Assembly (NCBI GenBank): GCA_029718625.1
Contig: CM056397.1
Location: 3,372,590-3,436,589, forward strand
Length of the DNA: 64,000 nucleotides
DNA from: Synaphobranchus kaupii
Lineage: Eukaryota; Chordata; Actinopteri; Anguilliformes; Synaphobranchidae
Direction of reading: 5' to 3'
In this document: positions 48,893-60,662 of the stretch, piece by piece
Position numbering within the stretch: position 1 is the first letter of the stretch
Layout: the number at the start of each line of letters is the position of its first letter
Position numbers and translations under genes: made by a program
The notes under the pieces: generated by a model
Databases searched by the model: none
What the model was told of the DNA's origin: nothing
The model's input: only the letters and a program-made list of their open reading frames with translations

Positions 48893-49354
48893 AAATAACA
48901 TGATGCATGATGATAGTGGAGGGGAGACATGTTTGCATGGGTGTGTCGGATACCTCTGCGCAGTCTGCGGGACTTCAGGGGGCCGCAGGCTTTGAATCTG
49001 GCTGGTGACTGGTGACTAGCTGGCTGGCTAGCTAACTGTTATTTAAAGCAAGTTAAAGCTTGTTGACTGTAGGCTTATTTTAAGCTGTGGTAGGCTGGTT
49101 TTAAATAAAAACAATGTAAAAAAAAGTAAGCAACACTGCTTGTATGACTTCCATAATTCATGGGATAATTCGGATCAGAACAACATAATTTGCCATGGCT
49201 TCTGAAGTGAGCTATACTGTAGCACCACCTACAATGCACTCCATAATCCAATACTGTAATTCCACAGGAATTCCATAAATCATACTGACGACGCCTGGTA
49301 CTTGAATTCGTATTTACCTTTTAGGGTCGTTTTAACGCACTTGTTCCTAGTTTG
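48893..49354. other. No gene recognised
   Basis: Non-coding DNA with GCTGGCTAGC-type words. Confidence 0.4.
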
Positions 49355-49427
49355 AAAATGCACTATGTATGTAGCTCTGGATAAGAGCGTCTGCCAAATG
49401 CCTATAATGTAATGTAATGTAATAATA
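49355..49427 (-). repeat. Fish (TAATG)n-tailed repeat, fragment
   Basis: TCTGGATAAGAGCGTCTGCC followed by AAATGCC and TAATGTAATGTAATG is the end of a very common teleost dispersed repeat. The same family is inserted in copy B at 52441-52687 in the opposite orientation. Confidence 0.85.
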
Positions 49428-50061
49428 TTCGGGACAAAGACATATCTTTTCCTGATTTGGTTCTGTACTCCACAATTGTAGATTTGTAATGAAACAATTC
49501 ACATGTGGTTAAAGTGCAGATTCTCAGGCCTTTTATTAAAGGGTATTATTATACATTTTGTTTTCACCATGTAGAAATTACAGCACTGTTTATACATAGC
49601 CCCGAATTAGCCTACATATATGATTTTTATTATCCACATTATATTCTTAGAAAAAATGTAGCCTACTTCCATTAGAAAATAAACTTTATTTTGATAAATA
49701 CATCTCTGTAGAATAAGAGGGCATACCATATTACGCACAGATCTGTGTGATATCATATATAGGCTACTACAAATATAAATGTGACTAATGAATCCATACC
49801 TGCTCTGAGCCAGCCTCAAAGCTGTTTCATTATTGTCAGTATAAATGTCACACACCTCCTCCCCTCTTAAAACTTTTGTTGTCATCCTTAAAAATAAATT
49901 ACATCTGTCAGAGAAATAAACATTTTCGTATTTTTACGGTCTAGAGTTAGCTTGCTGTTAGCAAAATTTGTTCTGCTGCTCTAGTCCATCTTCTTACAAA
50001 AATGAATCAACTTCGTGGTCAAATTAATGAATTGCATGCTGTGCCGTCTAGCTCTGCCCAT
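49428..50061. other. No gene recognised
   Basis: AT-rich non-coding sequence. Confidence 0.45.
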
Positions 50062-50903
50062 AGAGTACTGAAGTGACTACGTCACCCTGGTTTCGGAAGT
50101 AAATTCCCCATTAATTTAGAGCGTAGGCATTAACTAAAGCTTACTTTTAAACCATTTCTACTGATTATGTCTTACCGTCAATTTCTTGGATTGTTCAATA
50201 TAACGCCCATTCGCAGACTATGTCATTTTTCTGGACCAGCTTCGAGTATATTTGACGTTTTTATGTTTTTTTGTGAACATACCAGCGCTGGCACTGTTTA
50301 AAAACTCCACGTTCCGTAATTCCCTCCCGAACGAGCAGCCTTGTCTCCAGACGTTGTCATATAACGTTAGCCAGCAGTAGCACACAGCTCTGTTTTTAAA
50401 CACTTTTTTCTAACGTTAGCTAGCTAGCTTGAAGGACTAAAAGCTAGAATTGCTTTATGTGGTTAATCGTAGCATAGTTTCTGACCTTGTCGGGCGGGCT
50501 TCTCTACTTAGCAAGCTAAGGTTAGCTTGTCTTGAGCGGCAGTAGCCTACTCCCATCTGCCACAGAGCAGACAGACGAGATGATGATATCTTATTGGTTT
50601 CTTAAATGCAATCTTATTGAGAACGACCCGTGCCTTGCAGTACTGGATATGCAGTCTGTTAAAGTGGACTTCAAGTCGAACTATAATCATTAATGCATTA
50701 CTGTAAAAAATAAAAATTGGAACACGCGATATATGGTCTATATCCTTGTGCCATACAGGCTAATCCAGGAAAGTTTCGGCTCATTCTATAAATCAGATTT
50801 CAAGAAATAGTCAATAGTCTCCGATGCCCATTCTATCTTCCATAGGGAATTTACTTCCGAAACCAGACTCCGCCCACGACTGACGTACTCACTTGAGTAC
50901 TCT
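50062..50903. mobile_element. DNA transposon with AGAGTACT ends
   Basis: The left end is AGAGTACTGAAGTGACTACG and the right end, read inverted, AGAGTACTCAAGTGAGTACG. Both continue to a shared GGTTTCGGAAGTAAATTCCC. AT flanks each end (50060-50061, 50904-50905), suggesting a 2-bp duplication of the ISL2EU kind. 842 bp, no transposase recognised. Confidence 0.82.
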
Positions 50904-52440
50904 ATTATGATAGCACAGCAGTGGTGGCAAACTGGTGGTAGTGGTGATTGTTCTGTTTGTGTATTAACCTCTTCCTACCGAGGGCAAAATAGGCCACATT
51001 TTGCCTGTTTTCACTAGTGACAAACAAAGGTGGTTATCTCAAAAACTATAAATGGTACAAATATGGTTCATGGCTTTTATTAAAGCAGACACCTGCAGTA
51101 TTACGACTAAGCAGTGAGAACTCATAGAAATCCAGTTTTTGATACTTAACTACAACAATTTATGTACAGAAAATATAAAAAAACTAAAAAACGGGTACCT
51201 ACATTCAAGTTTAAGAATTTTTACCTGGGGAGCTACAAATGCAATCAAGGAAATGACTCCTCTATCTGATTCATCAATATGCTGCCTACCTCTGGTAACA
51301 ATCTGGTGTCAATATCTCAAACCATTCAAATTTTACAGGGTTTTTTTCAGGTGAACCTTTTTCGTTATCCAAATGGTGCCAAATGGTGCCAAATGTGCCA
51401 AAAATGGCAATGTTCCAGAAAGGTCTCAATATGATTTATTTTTTAGGTTTTTACAATAAAATGAGATAATTTGTCAATATTGGCAATAAAAGTTCATTTT
51501 TAGACGTGTTCTTGGTGTTCTGCATATTACACAACTAACTACCCAAGGTTACAAAAAGCTGTCAAAACCCATGTAGCAGCACAGTGAATCTTGTGTATTT
51601 CACCAGAGCCCCATTAGCCAGAAATGAGTCCAGGAATGTGCAAACAGGTTTTCAAATGAATAATGGGAATAGTATGAAACTTCCCTACACATTAATGCTT
51701 GCCAGTCCTGTCCTTTATTCTGTTGCCACCGCCTATGACAGGGACGTTGGGGTTGGGTTTTAGGAGGCAAAACTTTATACATGACAAACATATATCAACT
51801 ATATACAAGTGCACTAAGGTGTACTACTAAAAGTGCAGTGGATAAAAAATCAAAAGTCCACCAGTTTCCTAGATAAAAAATAAAAACACCCCTGCTGTAA
51901 CAAATAAAAAGATCCTTGCCTCTAATTGCTGAAGTTACCGTATTTACACAAAGAAAGTACAAAATGGCAGGGTCCAAAAAGCTAAAAAAAATGCACTAAA
52001 AACAAAAAAAGGTAAAAGATCAAAACACGGGGGTGGAGGTTGAGGAGAGATTATTTAACCATTCATACAGAAGCCATTTAGACTACACATTCCCTCAGGA
52101 GAGCAATCTGCATCATTACAAATCCCACTAACCCTGTCCATGGAATTGTCCACCATGTTGATAAACCCATTAGTCCCCCTTATACAACAACAATCAACAA
52201 TAATAATAATCAACAAGTACTCCCTCATGTTATCATGTTCTCTCCCTCATACCATGCATAAATTACCATTTTGTTTACCTGCACAGCCTTCTGTACTGCA
52301 TACAGAACAATTTACTCAGGTGGAACAATGACTTTACTAAACACTTCCAGAAGCCATTTCACACTCAAAAAAATCGTTTTAGTAGCTCATCTCAGACACA
52401 AATAGATAGCTAGCTGCTTGTTACCTGTAATTTTGCTTGC

Positions 52441-52687
52441 ATTACATTACATTACATTTATTTAGCAGACGCTTTTATCCAAAGCGACGTACAGTAAGTG
52501 CGCACAGAGACATCAAGATCACTACAGAACAGACAAGGCAAAGCACATCCTTCGCATAATGTAGCAGCTATCCCTAGCAATGAACGTCGACTGTAGTTCA
52601 CAGTAAGCTGTGGGCAAATCAGCAACACCACACTTCCATTCCTAATACTCGTATAAACTATAATAAACAGACAGGAAAACACAGGGA
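52441..52687 (+). mobile_element. (TAATG)n-type fish repeat inserted in copy B
   Basis: Begins ATTACATTACATTACATTTA then TTTAGCAGACGCTTTTATCC and AAAGCGACGTACAGTAAGTG. A perfect 7-bp duplication TGCTTGC lies at 52434-52440 and 52688-52694. Copy A has the unfilled site (TTTTGCTGGCTAGCTTGCC). 247 bp, no coding. Confidence 0.92.
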
Positions 52688-53143
52688 TGCTTGCTAGCTT
52701 GCCACTGTAAAGGCAATACTATCTATATTAATTTAGCTGAGAGGGACCGATTTTATGCATAAGTATATAAGGTTAGTTAGCTTCACAGAAGAAACACAGG
52801 GATTCACGCATTGCAGCTAAATTTCCTTCGACGCTTACACCAAACATCTGTGTTGTTGGCAACGCCACGTAACACGTGCGAGTTTGTCAACACAGACAAT
52901 ACACCCTAAGTTTACTTCATAAATTATTTATCATACCGTTGGAATGTGCAATTTGTAATATTAATTGTATGAAAAACAATAAAATACAGTTGACAATGTA
53001 ATTACGAACCCGCATGGCATTGCGTGAATTCACACTGGTATATCGAAAAATCGGTAATACCACCAGCCCTAACGACGTTACCTGCCATGGCGAAATTCAA
53101 TGCGTTTATAGCATAACACTGTTAGTATGATAAAACAACTTAC

Positions 53144-53283
53144 ATGTCAGCAACATCATCTCGGTCATCAGTGGATTCAGCGTCACTGAGACAGGATGAG
53201 TCTCCCTCGGCAAAAACATCTTCTGGCTTATCCAGTTCGTCTAGCACTTGGTGCACGGATAAACGCCTCAAAAATCTCGACAT
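53144..53283 (-). pseudogene. piggyBac-like first exon, copy B
   Basis: On the minus strand ATG at 53283 opens MSRFLRRLSVHQVLDELDKP and runs into an acidic, Ser/Asp-rich stretch (SDAESTDDRDD). It ends in phase at GACAT|GTAAG (donor at 53142-53143). The frame is intact for 46 codons plus two bases. A basic start, a QVLD motif and an acidic tail resemble the N-terminus of piggyBac-type transposases, which lies before the DDD catalytic core. No core was recognised in the remaining 2 kb of the element, so this is an exon of a non-autonomous copy. A second coding-like segment on the minus strand near 51.71-51.76 kb reads PNPNVPVIGGGNR, with a counterpart PPPNTSVVGGGNR in copy C near 36.19-36.24 kb. 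Confidence 0.6.
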
Positions 53284-54218
53284 AACTACACAAAAACTGT
53301 ATCAAAAATACTCTAAAGTAAAAGATGTAACTGCGGGCCTTACCTAATTAATTGTGCTTTGCTAAACGGAATGTAGCGAGCTACGCTACAAGGTAAAAAC
53401 ACTGCGCCATTTTGGTTCGATAATTACGCGTGGCTCGCCACTTCCTCATACGCACGGCTCGATTTCCTTTTTTACGACGGCTATTGTATTCAATAGCCGG
53501 CTTGTTTCAAAGATAAGAGTCTTGGCTATTTCCTGGAATATTTGACAGACAGTTTTAAAACCCAATGGAAAGCTAATAATACTCAGAGTGGAGGCGGGTG
53601 GAAGACGGTTTTTCCCACTTCAGATAGGCCTATTGTGCTATCAGTCAAAGAAATACACCCAATTGACGACGGTTTTGCATAAATCTCTGCAAGCATGTTC
53701 AAAACTACTCTGGCTAACATATACTAAGCCATGGGATTGGTACTCCAGAAACTGGCTGAGTTTCACAACGCCAAAGTGAACACAGCCGAACGAGTCGTAA
53801 TCAAGTGCAAAAAAGCACAAGTCGGTTTAAAATTGGAAAAAAATAATGTACAGCCGTATGAAAGTTTTAAAGTATTTTTTCTTGAAGCCTAAAGGTATAA
53901 TGATTTTTCAAACCAAAGTTTTGTGAAATACAATTAAGCAGAACAGTTTACCAGCACATTGTTTATGGTGTGACATCAAGCTGCAATACATGTTTGAGAA
54001 TTAGGTCCGAGTTTCCAACGTTATTTACGAAGTTTTATTCCGACGTTTTGGGCTTAAAAACCACTTTCCCAGAAGGAATGGATATATCTTAAGGATATTT
54101 AATCAAAATATTGAGGTGAGCAGTTTATTATATATTATTAAATTAATGAAATGTATAATGTAATAATTTCCGTCACGCCGGCGTTACCGCTAGGGGGCGT
54201 TTGGCATTAAGAGGTTAA

Positions 54219-55046
54219 GCTCTCTCTGAAAAAAATTGCGCACATAGCCTACATTAGCTAACCTATGGAATTTGTGAGGGGTGACACTAATAAAATAAGC
54301 CCAACCACTGTTTGTGTATTAAGCTCTCTCTGAAAAACATTGCGCACATAGCCTACGTTAGCTAACCTGTGGAATTTGTGAGGGGTGACACTAATAAAAT
54401 AAGCCCAACCAACAAGGTTATTTGTCTCTGCCCATATGCAAAAGGTCTGTAAAAATCCTATAAAAACCACATATGCCATATACAATAGCTTACTTACAAA
54501 ATAAATGTGGTAGAGAACTAGCATACATTTCTTACTAAATTATAGGCTATAGTTCCCTACATGGTAGCCCACTCCTAAACATTGAGAGATTGTAGCCTAG
54601 CCTATAATAATTGTATACAAATAGACTATATAGCCTAATATACTAACGCTAATCAACATGCTTTTTATAAAACCTTGCAAGTATGATAATGTATGATTTT
54701 TACAGACCTTTCACATATGGGTGTCTCATTTCAAAGTTAAAAGTTATCGTTCACACATACGTTCACTAAACTACACGAATAAAAGAAGCTCAAACACCTA
54801 AGTTAGCTGTCTCTCTGTGTCTCATTTCAAAGTTAGAAGTTACCTTTAATTCGTCTTTATGTCGTAAAAACACACACTGCAAAACAAAGCCCGCCCTATT
54901 TTAATATGTTAATTCATAAGGGGGAGGGAATTGTCAACCGACGAATGCCCTAGCAAAATGACGAACGTCGATACTACAGCGACGTCGTCGGTCAACTAGG
55001 CACCTAGTCACTTCCGGCCGTCGACGTCGGTTTTGGGAGCCTGGTG
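54219..55046 (-). repeat. Right arm of the large inverted repeat
   Basis: Inverse of 43226-43965. The first 104 bases (GCTCTCTCTG...GTGTATTAA, 54219-54322) are duplicated in tandem at 54323-54405, a change absent from the left arm. Ends GTCGGTTTTGGGAGCC. Confidence 0.88.
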
Positions 55047-55319
55047 TCACTCTCAGGGGCTGCGTCCCAATCCAGTTTTTTCTCCACCCTCATAAACTTC
55101 ACTTGCAAACTTCACAGGGGAATCCCTTTTGAGACCAGGATGTACCCTCAGTCTCCATTTTAAGTCCAAGCCACCGGAGGACTGTGCAGAAAATAGCGAG
55201 GGGTAATGAACTCCGAAATTTAGCAATCATACCAACTCAGGCTAACTGCACGGAATTTACAAGGGACAACAGAACATCATAAAAACGTAGAAACAGACAC
55301 GTTTAATTTGGACATTAGC

Positions 55320-56015
55320 TGAACAAAATTTGAGAATGTTGGACGTGGAAATGAAACAAATTGTTTTGACCAAAGTATGACAGGCACATTTAAACCCACT
55401 ATTTTGGTATTTAATAATCTGATTTTAACAATCTGGTTTGTTTTACATTAGAGTAGTTTATTTTATTTTATTTTTCTTTCCTTCCTGGTCAGTTGCTATA
55501 AAGAAAACTCAGCTATGATGTTATGATACTAAAAAGATCTGTTTTAAACAAATGTATAAGATGAACATTGAAACAAAGTGTTTGACCAATGTATGCTATG
55601 CACATTTAAACCTACTTAATTGGACTTTAATAATCTGACAGTAAAAATCCGGTTTGTTTCACTTTAGAGTATTTTATTTTATTTTATTTTTTCTTTCCTT
55701 CTTGATCAATTTCGCTATAAAGATAACTCAGCTATGATGTTATGATACTAAAAATATCTGTTTTAATCAAATGTATAATATGAACATTGAAACATATTGT
55801 TTGACCAATGTATGACATGCACATTTAAACCTACTTAATTGGACTTTAATAATCTGACCTTAAAAATCCGGTTTGTTTTACTTTAGAGTATTTTATTTTA
55901 TTTTTATTTTTATTTTCTTTCCTTCTTGATCAATTTTGCTATAAAGAAACTTAGCTATGCTGTTGTGATTCTAAAAATATCAGTTTTAATCAAATGTATA
56001 ATATGATCATTTAAA
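55320..56015 (+). repeat. Tandem array, about 216-bp unit, 3+ copies
   Basis: Units start with GGTTTGTTTTAC near 55435, 55651 and 55870, preceded by a partial unit. Shared parts include TTTATTTTATTTT, TCAGCTATGATGTTATGATA, AACATTGAAACA and CACATTTAAACC. It sits inside the 55.06-58.02-kb element. Confidence 0.93.
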
Positions 56016-57560
56016 ATCGTGAGGGAAGTGGGGCAGGACATTGATAAGCAGGCTGCTTTTTTCCCGTATCCCTTTTCGGCTGGAAATGTATGTGTTAAAT
56101 GAATATTTCAGAAATGTGATGCAATGTGATCATACACATGCCGAAATAAAAAAATAAATAAAAAAATAAAAAAAATAAAAAAGTGTGTCCAATCCGTTAG
56201 AAAGCCAAGTGAAGTTTGTGACATAGCCCCTCCACCCTCAACCTTTCTCAAGGGAACGAGTCTGCAAAAGAGCAGACTCTGCAAGTTCATATTACCCACA
56301 ATTCACATTGACCGCCTGTTCAGTGATAATCACTTTAATGTTTATTGCGGTTTTATACATTAAAAGCACATACAGAATGGAAAAAATGGTGTATAGGCTA
56401 ATAAATACAGGTTAATCTAGTAGTTTGCTATTTTGTATTTCATAGTTTAGCAAATTGCGTTATGCAGCAACAGAGTAGCGTAGCTACTGTGGGATGTAGG
56501 CCTACCAGGTTCTCTGTCATTAATTTTGCTTTTAAATGTATTATTAGGCTACTCGTCTCTCAATATTTTTCAGTAGGCCTAGGCTATAATTTGCCAGTTA
56601 GCCTAACAATTGAATTTCTCAATAACAAAGACAAATAGGTAAATAAACGTGTGCAGCATTTTACTATATTCATATTTGTGCTGACGCAAAATGCGTTAGC
56701 CTATGTCATGCAAAGTGATCAATGAACAGCACATAGGCCTATTTGGGTAAATTTGTTTTTCTAGCTTGAAAGCATGCATTGCGCTCAGTGCTGGTTCCAG
56801 CAATTTAAGAGGTTTTCCTCTTTAAATGTATATGCTTTCTAATGTTTAAATCATTTTGACTAAATCGAGTGCTGTCTTAAATGAATGACATTGCTTAACG
56901 TGACGAGGAGAAAATGCAATGCTCACGTGCAACTCAGAGAAAACGTTGGGATTTATTTGCCAGTTAATTATTCAGAATTATTGCCACCCTTATTAAACAA
57001 TCTCACATTAGTTATCTGTTTATCATTGTCATTTATTTATCATTAGCCTATAGGCTACATAATTGTTCTTGATTATTCAAGGAATTTGTTTGATTGACAA
57101 AAGCAAGCAAAATAAACGGAAAGTTGAGAATATGTTCGGTTTAAATGCTTTATTCCAGAGCACGGGCTGTCCTACATATTTAAATGAAACACGATTTTAT
57201 GACACAAAGAAATATGCTAGCCCACAAAACTTGCTGTATTTATTGATATTCGTTATTCAGTAAATCAATTGCTTGACTGATAATTAATGTAAACAGGTTG
57301 AGAGTTTTATCCGTTTAAAGGTAGGCTACGGTGACAGACATTTTACATGATCCGACATCCCATGATACGCCACTGTGCAGCAGCATGGTTAACTTCCGAG
57401 TATACTGGGGTGAAGTGCGTCTCAATTCAAATAACCTGCTCCGCCCTCGCTCCCTCCCACTCGCTAAACGCAAGTGTATACTCCTGTTTTATTGGTATGT
57501 GCGTCACATCCTCCCAAGTGAAGTTTGCAAGTGAAGTTTACGAGGGTAGAGCAAAAACTG
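56016..57560. other. Interior of the 55-58 kb element, no gene recognised
   Basis: AT-rich. A second, imperfect AAGTGAAGTTTGTG...CTCCACCCTCAACCTT block at about 56.2 kb resembles the element ends and may be an older inverted end. No transposase domain is seen. Confidence 0.45.
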
Positions 57561-57569
57561 GATTGGGAC

Positions 57570-58007
57570 CAAGGGGCCAAGACTGGGCTTTCGTTTTGAA
57601 GCTCACTTTCTGGTTGGGCTGGGAGTGGCAATTGTGCCGTTGCTCACTAGCACCACTGCGATTGGCTCCAGTATAGGTCTTTCACCATGTAAGTCAATGG
57701 CAGCAATGTGGTCAGTCAATACATTTTTCCCACAAAAAATGTAATTGCAATAGGTGACTTTCCTTCATCTAATGCCTCTGCATGTGCTGATTTTTTTAAA
57801 TATTGCGTCGTTTGGACAGGGTATTAACATTTGTTCAGGACCAATCAGAGGGACAGGTTGAGTCCTCTTCGGCTCCACGGAGCAGACGCAGTTTGTACAA
57901 ACTGGCGGCGAAAAATGCATCCGGAGCTTCAATTAGGTTTTTACGAGGCCGTGGGAAGGCAATGGGTGACGTCACAGTGACTTTGTCCATATTTTTATAC
58001 AGTCTAT
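57570..58007 (-). mobile_element. 438-bp repeat inserted in the right end of the 55-58 kb element
   Basis: Flanked by the 9-bp duplication GATTGGGAC (57561-57569, 58008-58016). Its right part, read inverted, begins ATAGACTGTATAAAAATATG and includes GTGACGTCACCC, a common fish repeat. Removing it restores one continuous inverted end, confirming the insertion. Confidence 0.88.
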
Positions 58008-58025
58008 GATTGGGACGCAGCCAGG

Positions 58026-58850
58026 GAGTTCACCTAGTAAAAGTCCATATAGCGTTTAATAACTGTGTATTAGACCAGTTTGCTGTAAATTTGAAGATAA
58101 TACACCTATTGTAGATGTTATTTCCTGATTTATGAGAGAACTGATTTGAACTCCACATCCTTAATTCCGTTTCTTAACAGATTTTCTAGAAAGGTCCGTC
58201 TTTCTTGTGAGTATCGTGGCCATTTAAAAAGGACGCATACTATTATCTCCTTTTGATGACATTGATCACACTCCCTTGTATGATTTTTCTTTATTAGCTG
58301 TAGTGTATCATTCAGGCTTGTATGCCCAACTCTCAAAGATAATACAAATGAGAATCATTACATTTATATACAGTAAGTGTTCTACAAATAAATATAATTA
58401 GTCTATTATTAACTAGACGAGTAATAATAAGAAAATAAGCACAGGATTTTAGAGGTAGATCTGTTTGTTGCGTCATAATAAATTTTTTCAAAAAACTTTT
58501 TCCTTTCTTTTGAGGCTTTTGGCAAATGCAAACGCAAACATTTCACTTAAAACATAGTTTAGGAGGAGACAACACCACCACCACAACAACAACAACTATG
58601 TGCTAACAAAGATAAATTGCATCCGCAGTTTATCCGCACGGGGGCGATGCGCGCTAGTCTAGTGAATGATCACTGGTGGATGACAAGGCTAAATAGCCTA
58701 ATGTTTTATTACGACACAGGTTACATCTTTTATTGTCTACATATTTCCTACTTGAAGCAAATACTGTCAAATTGGTAGGCTAATCAACAACAACGGATAG
58801 CAGTATAGCCTACAATGGATTTTTTAAATGGAAATCTACGTTAACCAATA
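58026..58850. other. No gene recognised
   Basis: AT-rich non-coding DNA. Confidence 0.45.
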
Positions 58851-59980
58851 AGTGTGTCCGCGGACCACTCAGGGACCACTAGGTCTGCTCTCAGTCTAGT
58901 GCCCAATAGTAACTGTGATACAGAATATTAAATGTCTGCGCGGTAACCGCTAGGCAACAGTAAGATGATAGCTACTAAAACATCTGTAGCTACACACGTC
59001 TGTCCACGGAACACTCGCACACTGAATGTACCGAGTTGAAAATTCTTCTTTATCTGCGTGCCAGTGTTGCTGTCTGTTAAAATAGCTGTAGGCTTTATTT
59101 TTTTATTATTATTATTATTTATTTTTTGTAGCACTTTGATTCTCTGTTTGCTGTATTTGCCTTTGTAAAGCACTTTGAGATTTTCTCTGTAAAATGAAAA
59201 GCGCTATATAGAATGTATTACTGGTCCACGGACCAGTAGGTCTGTCCACGGGCCACTCACTCGCAGTGGTCCTTGTACACTGGTCCGTTGCTCTCTAGCT
59301 CCTCTACTGGTTGTGACCAGTGGTCCGTGTACACTGGTCCGTTTAGAAGGATGACTGTTTATTTCAGACGGTAAAAATATATCCATATATGTATTTATGT
59401 GACATGTAACGATAACGTTAGCCTACATATTTCCTTATTTTTGCTTATGACCGCAATTGACTTGGGACAAAAGACTGTTCACTTCAGACGGTAAAACGAA
59501 TACATCTGTAGGTTATATTAGCCTATTTATTTAGGCTATTTCACATGTAATGATACATATTTCCTTATTTTCGCTTTACTTTATTTATTTATGCATTTAT
59601 TGCTGTAGCTCTGTAGCTATCTGCTTGCCAGCGTTGCTGCCTGTTAATAATTGCTGTATGTTACGCACTTTGATGCTCTGTCTGTTTCTCTGTTTGCTGT
59701 AGGCTACTTGCCTTTGTAAAGCACTTTGAGATTTTCTCTGTAAAATGAAAAGTGCTATGTGGAATGTATTACTGGTCCACGGACCGGTAGTTCTATCCAT
59801 GGACCACTCGCGGACCACTTGGAATGGTCCGTGTACACTGGTCCGTTGCTCTCTAGCGCCTCTACTGGTAGTGGTCCGTGTGGTCCGCGGACCACTTGGA
59901 GTGGTCTGTGTACACTGCTCCGTTGCTCTCTAGGGCTCCCAGTGATCCTGACCAGTGGTCCGTGTACACTGGTCAGTTTC
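58851..59980 (+). repeat. GGTCC-palindrome minisatellite in two direct copies
   Basis: GGTCCACGGACC and GGTCCGCGGACC palindromes and TGGTCCGTGTACACTGGTCC units cluster at 58.86, 59.22-59.34 and 59.77-59.98 kb. Each of the latter two clusters is preceded by the retroposon tail TTTGTAAAGCACTTTGAG...GAATGTATTACTGG. The block around 59.05-59.34 and that around 59.60-59.98 are direct copies about 550 bp apart. Confidence 0.85.
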
Positions 59981-60662
59981 GGCTACAAATGCTGCTCTTG
60001 ATTTGGGTTGAAAAGTTTTCTAGCCGACTAGGATATAGCCAGGCTATATCCGAGTACAACCTCTGCCAAATTGAGGTTAATCTAACGCTAACATTAGTCC
60101 ATCTATGTCAAAACATGACAACCTTTTGCTCACTGGGTAGCTGGCAATACTATCTGAAACTAAACATTTCAACAAGTATGGTAACATTAACTTATGTATC
60201 AGTAGCACTATGTAGCTACATCATGCATTAGCTAATGTTAGCTAGAATGTTAGATCGCTAATGTTATTACTGATGCTCTTACTCATAGAAATTAATGAAA
60301 CACATGGTGTTACCTAATGTAGCTAGTTTCTGCGCAAAGGCAGATTTAACACAATTTTAATAGCTCAACATTACACAAAATAAGTTGGTAAAGGGAATTT
60401 ATTAACGTTCATCGTTAGTGCTAGCTAGCCATATCAAAGTAGTTAGTTAGACCATTATCAAACTTAGCTCCCTAGACATTAGAGTTAAAGGGATAGTTTG
60501 GAATTTTGGACATAATGTCTCAATTACGACTTACCCATGATGTAGTTGATTGATGGAAACCATTTTCAGCTAATTCCATGCTGTCCCTTCTTTTGGACAT
60601 ATACACGTTGCTAATGCTAGCGCAACTCTAAGGTAACGGGTAGCATCCATTACCAAATGCAC
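59981..60662. other. No gene; start of a TTAAAGGGATAGTTTGG-type MITE at 60486
   Basis: GTTAAAGGGATAGTTTGGAA at about 60485 is the end of a common fish MITE. Its opposite end is not clear, although TCAAACTATC near 61725 may be a decayed partner. The rest is non-coding. Confidence 0.45.

Larger units (their letters stand above)
50964..54218 (-). mobile_element. TTAA (piggyBac-like) element, copy B, full ends
   Basis: Bounded by TTAA at 50964-50967 and 54215-54218 with inverted ends TTAACCTCTTCCTACC and GGCATTAAGAGGTTAA. The pre-insertion site TGTTTGTGTATTAAGCTCTC is preserved at about 54309-54328 in a tandem copy of the flank, so the insertion is directly demonstrated. A 247-bp repeat is inserted inside. 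Coding relics are on the minus strand. TTAA duplication and CC-starting ends fit piggyBac. Confidence 0.9.
55058..58022. mobile_element. DNA transposon with GGCTGCGTCCCAATCC ends
   Basis: The left end continues to AAACTTCACTTGCAAACTTC, and the right end is its inverse for about 58 bases once the 57570-58007 insertion is removed. AGG lies on both sides (55055-55057, 58023-58025), a possible 3-bp duplication. The interior has a 216-bp tandem array and AT-rich DNA with no transposase recognised. Confidence 0.85.

Noticed and set aside
53144..53347. Ser-rich + strand frame in copy B
   Set aside because: It is the antisense of the minus-strand exon, which has a better start, an acidic N-terminal pattern, a donor site and homologues in copies A and C.
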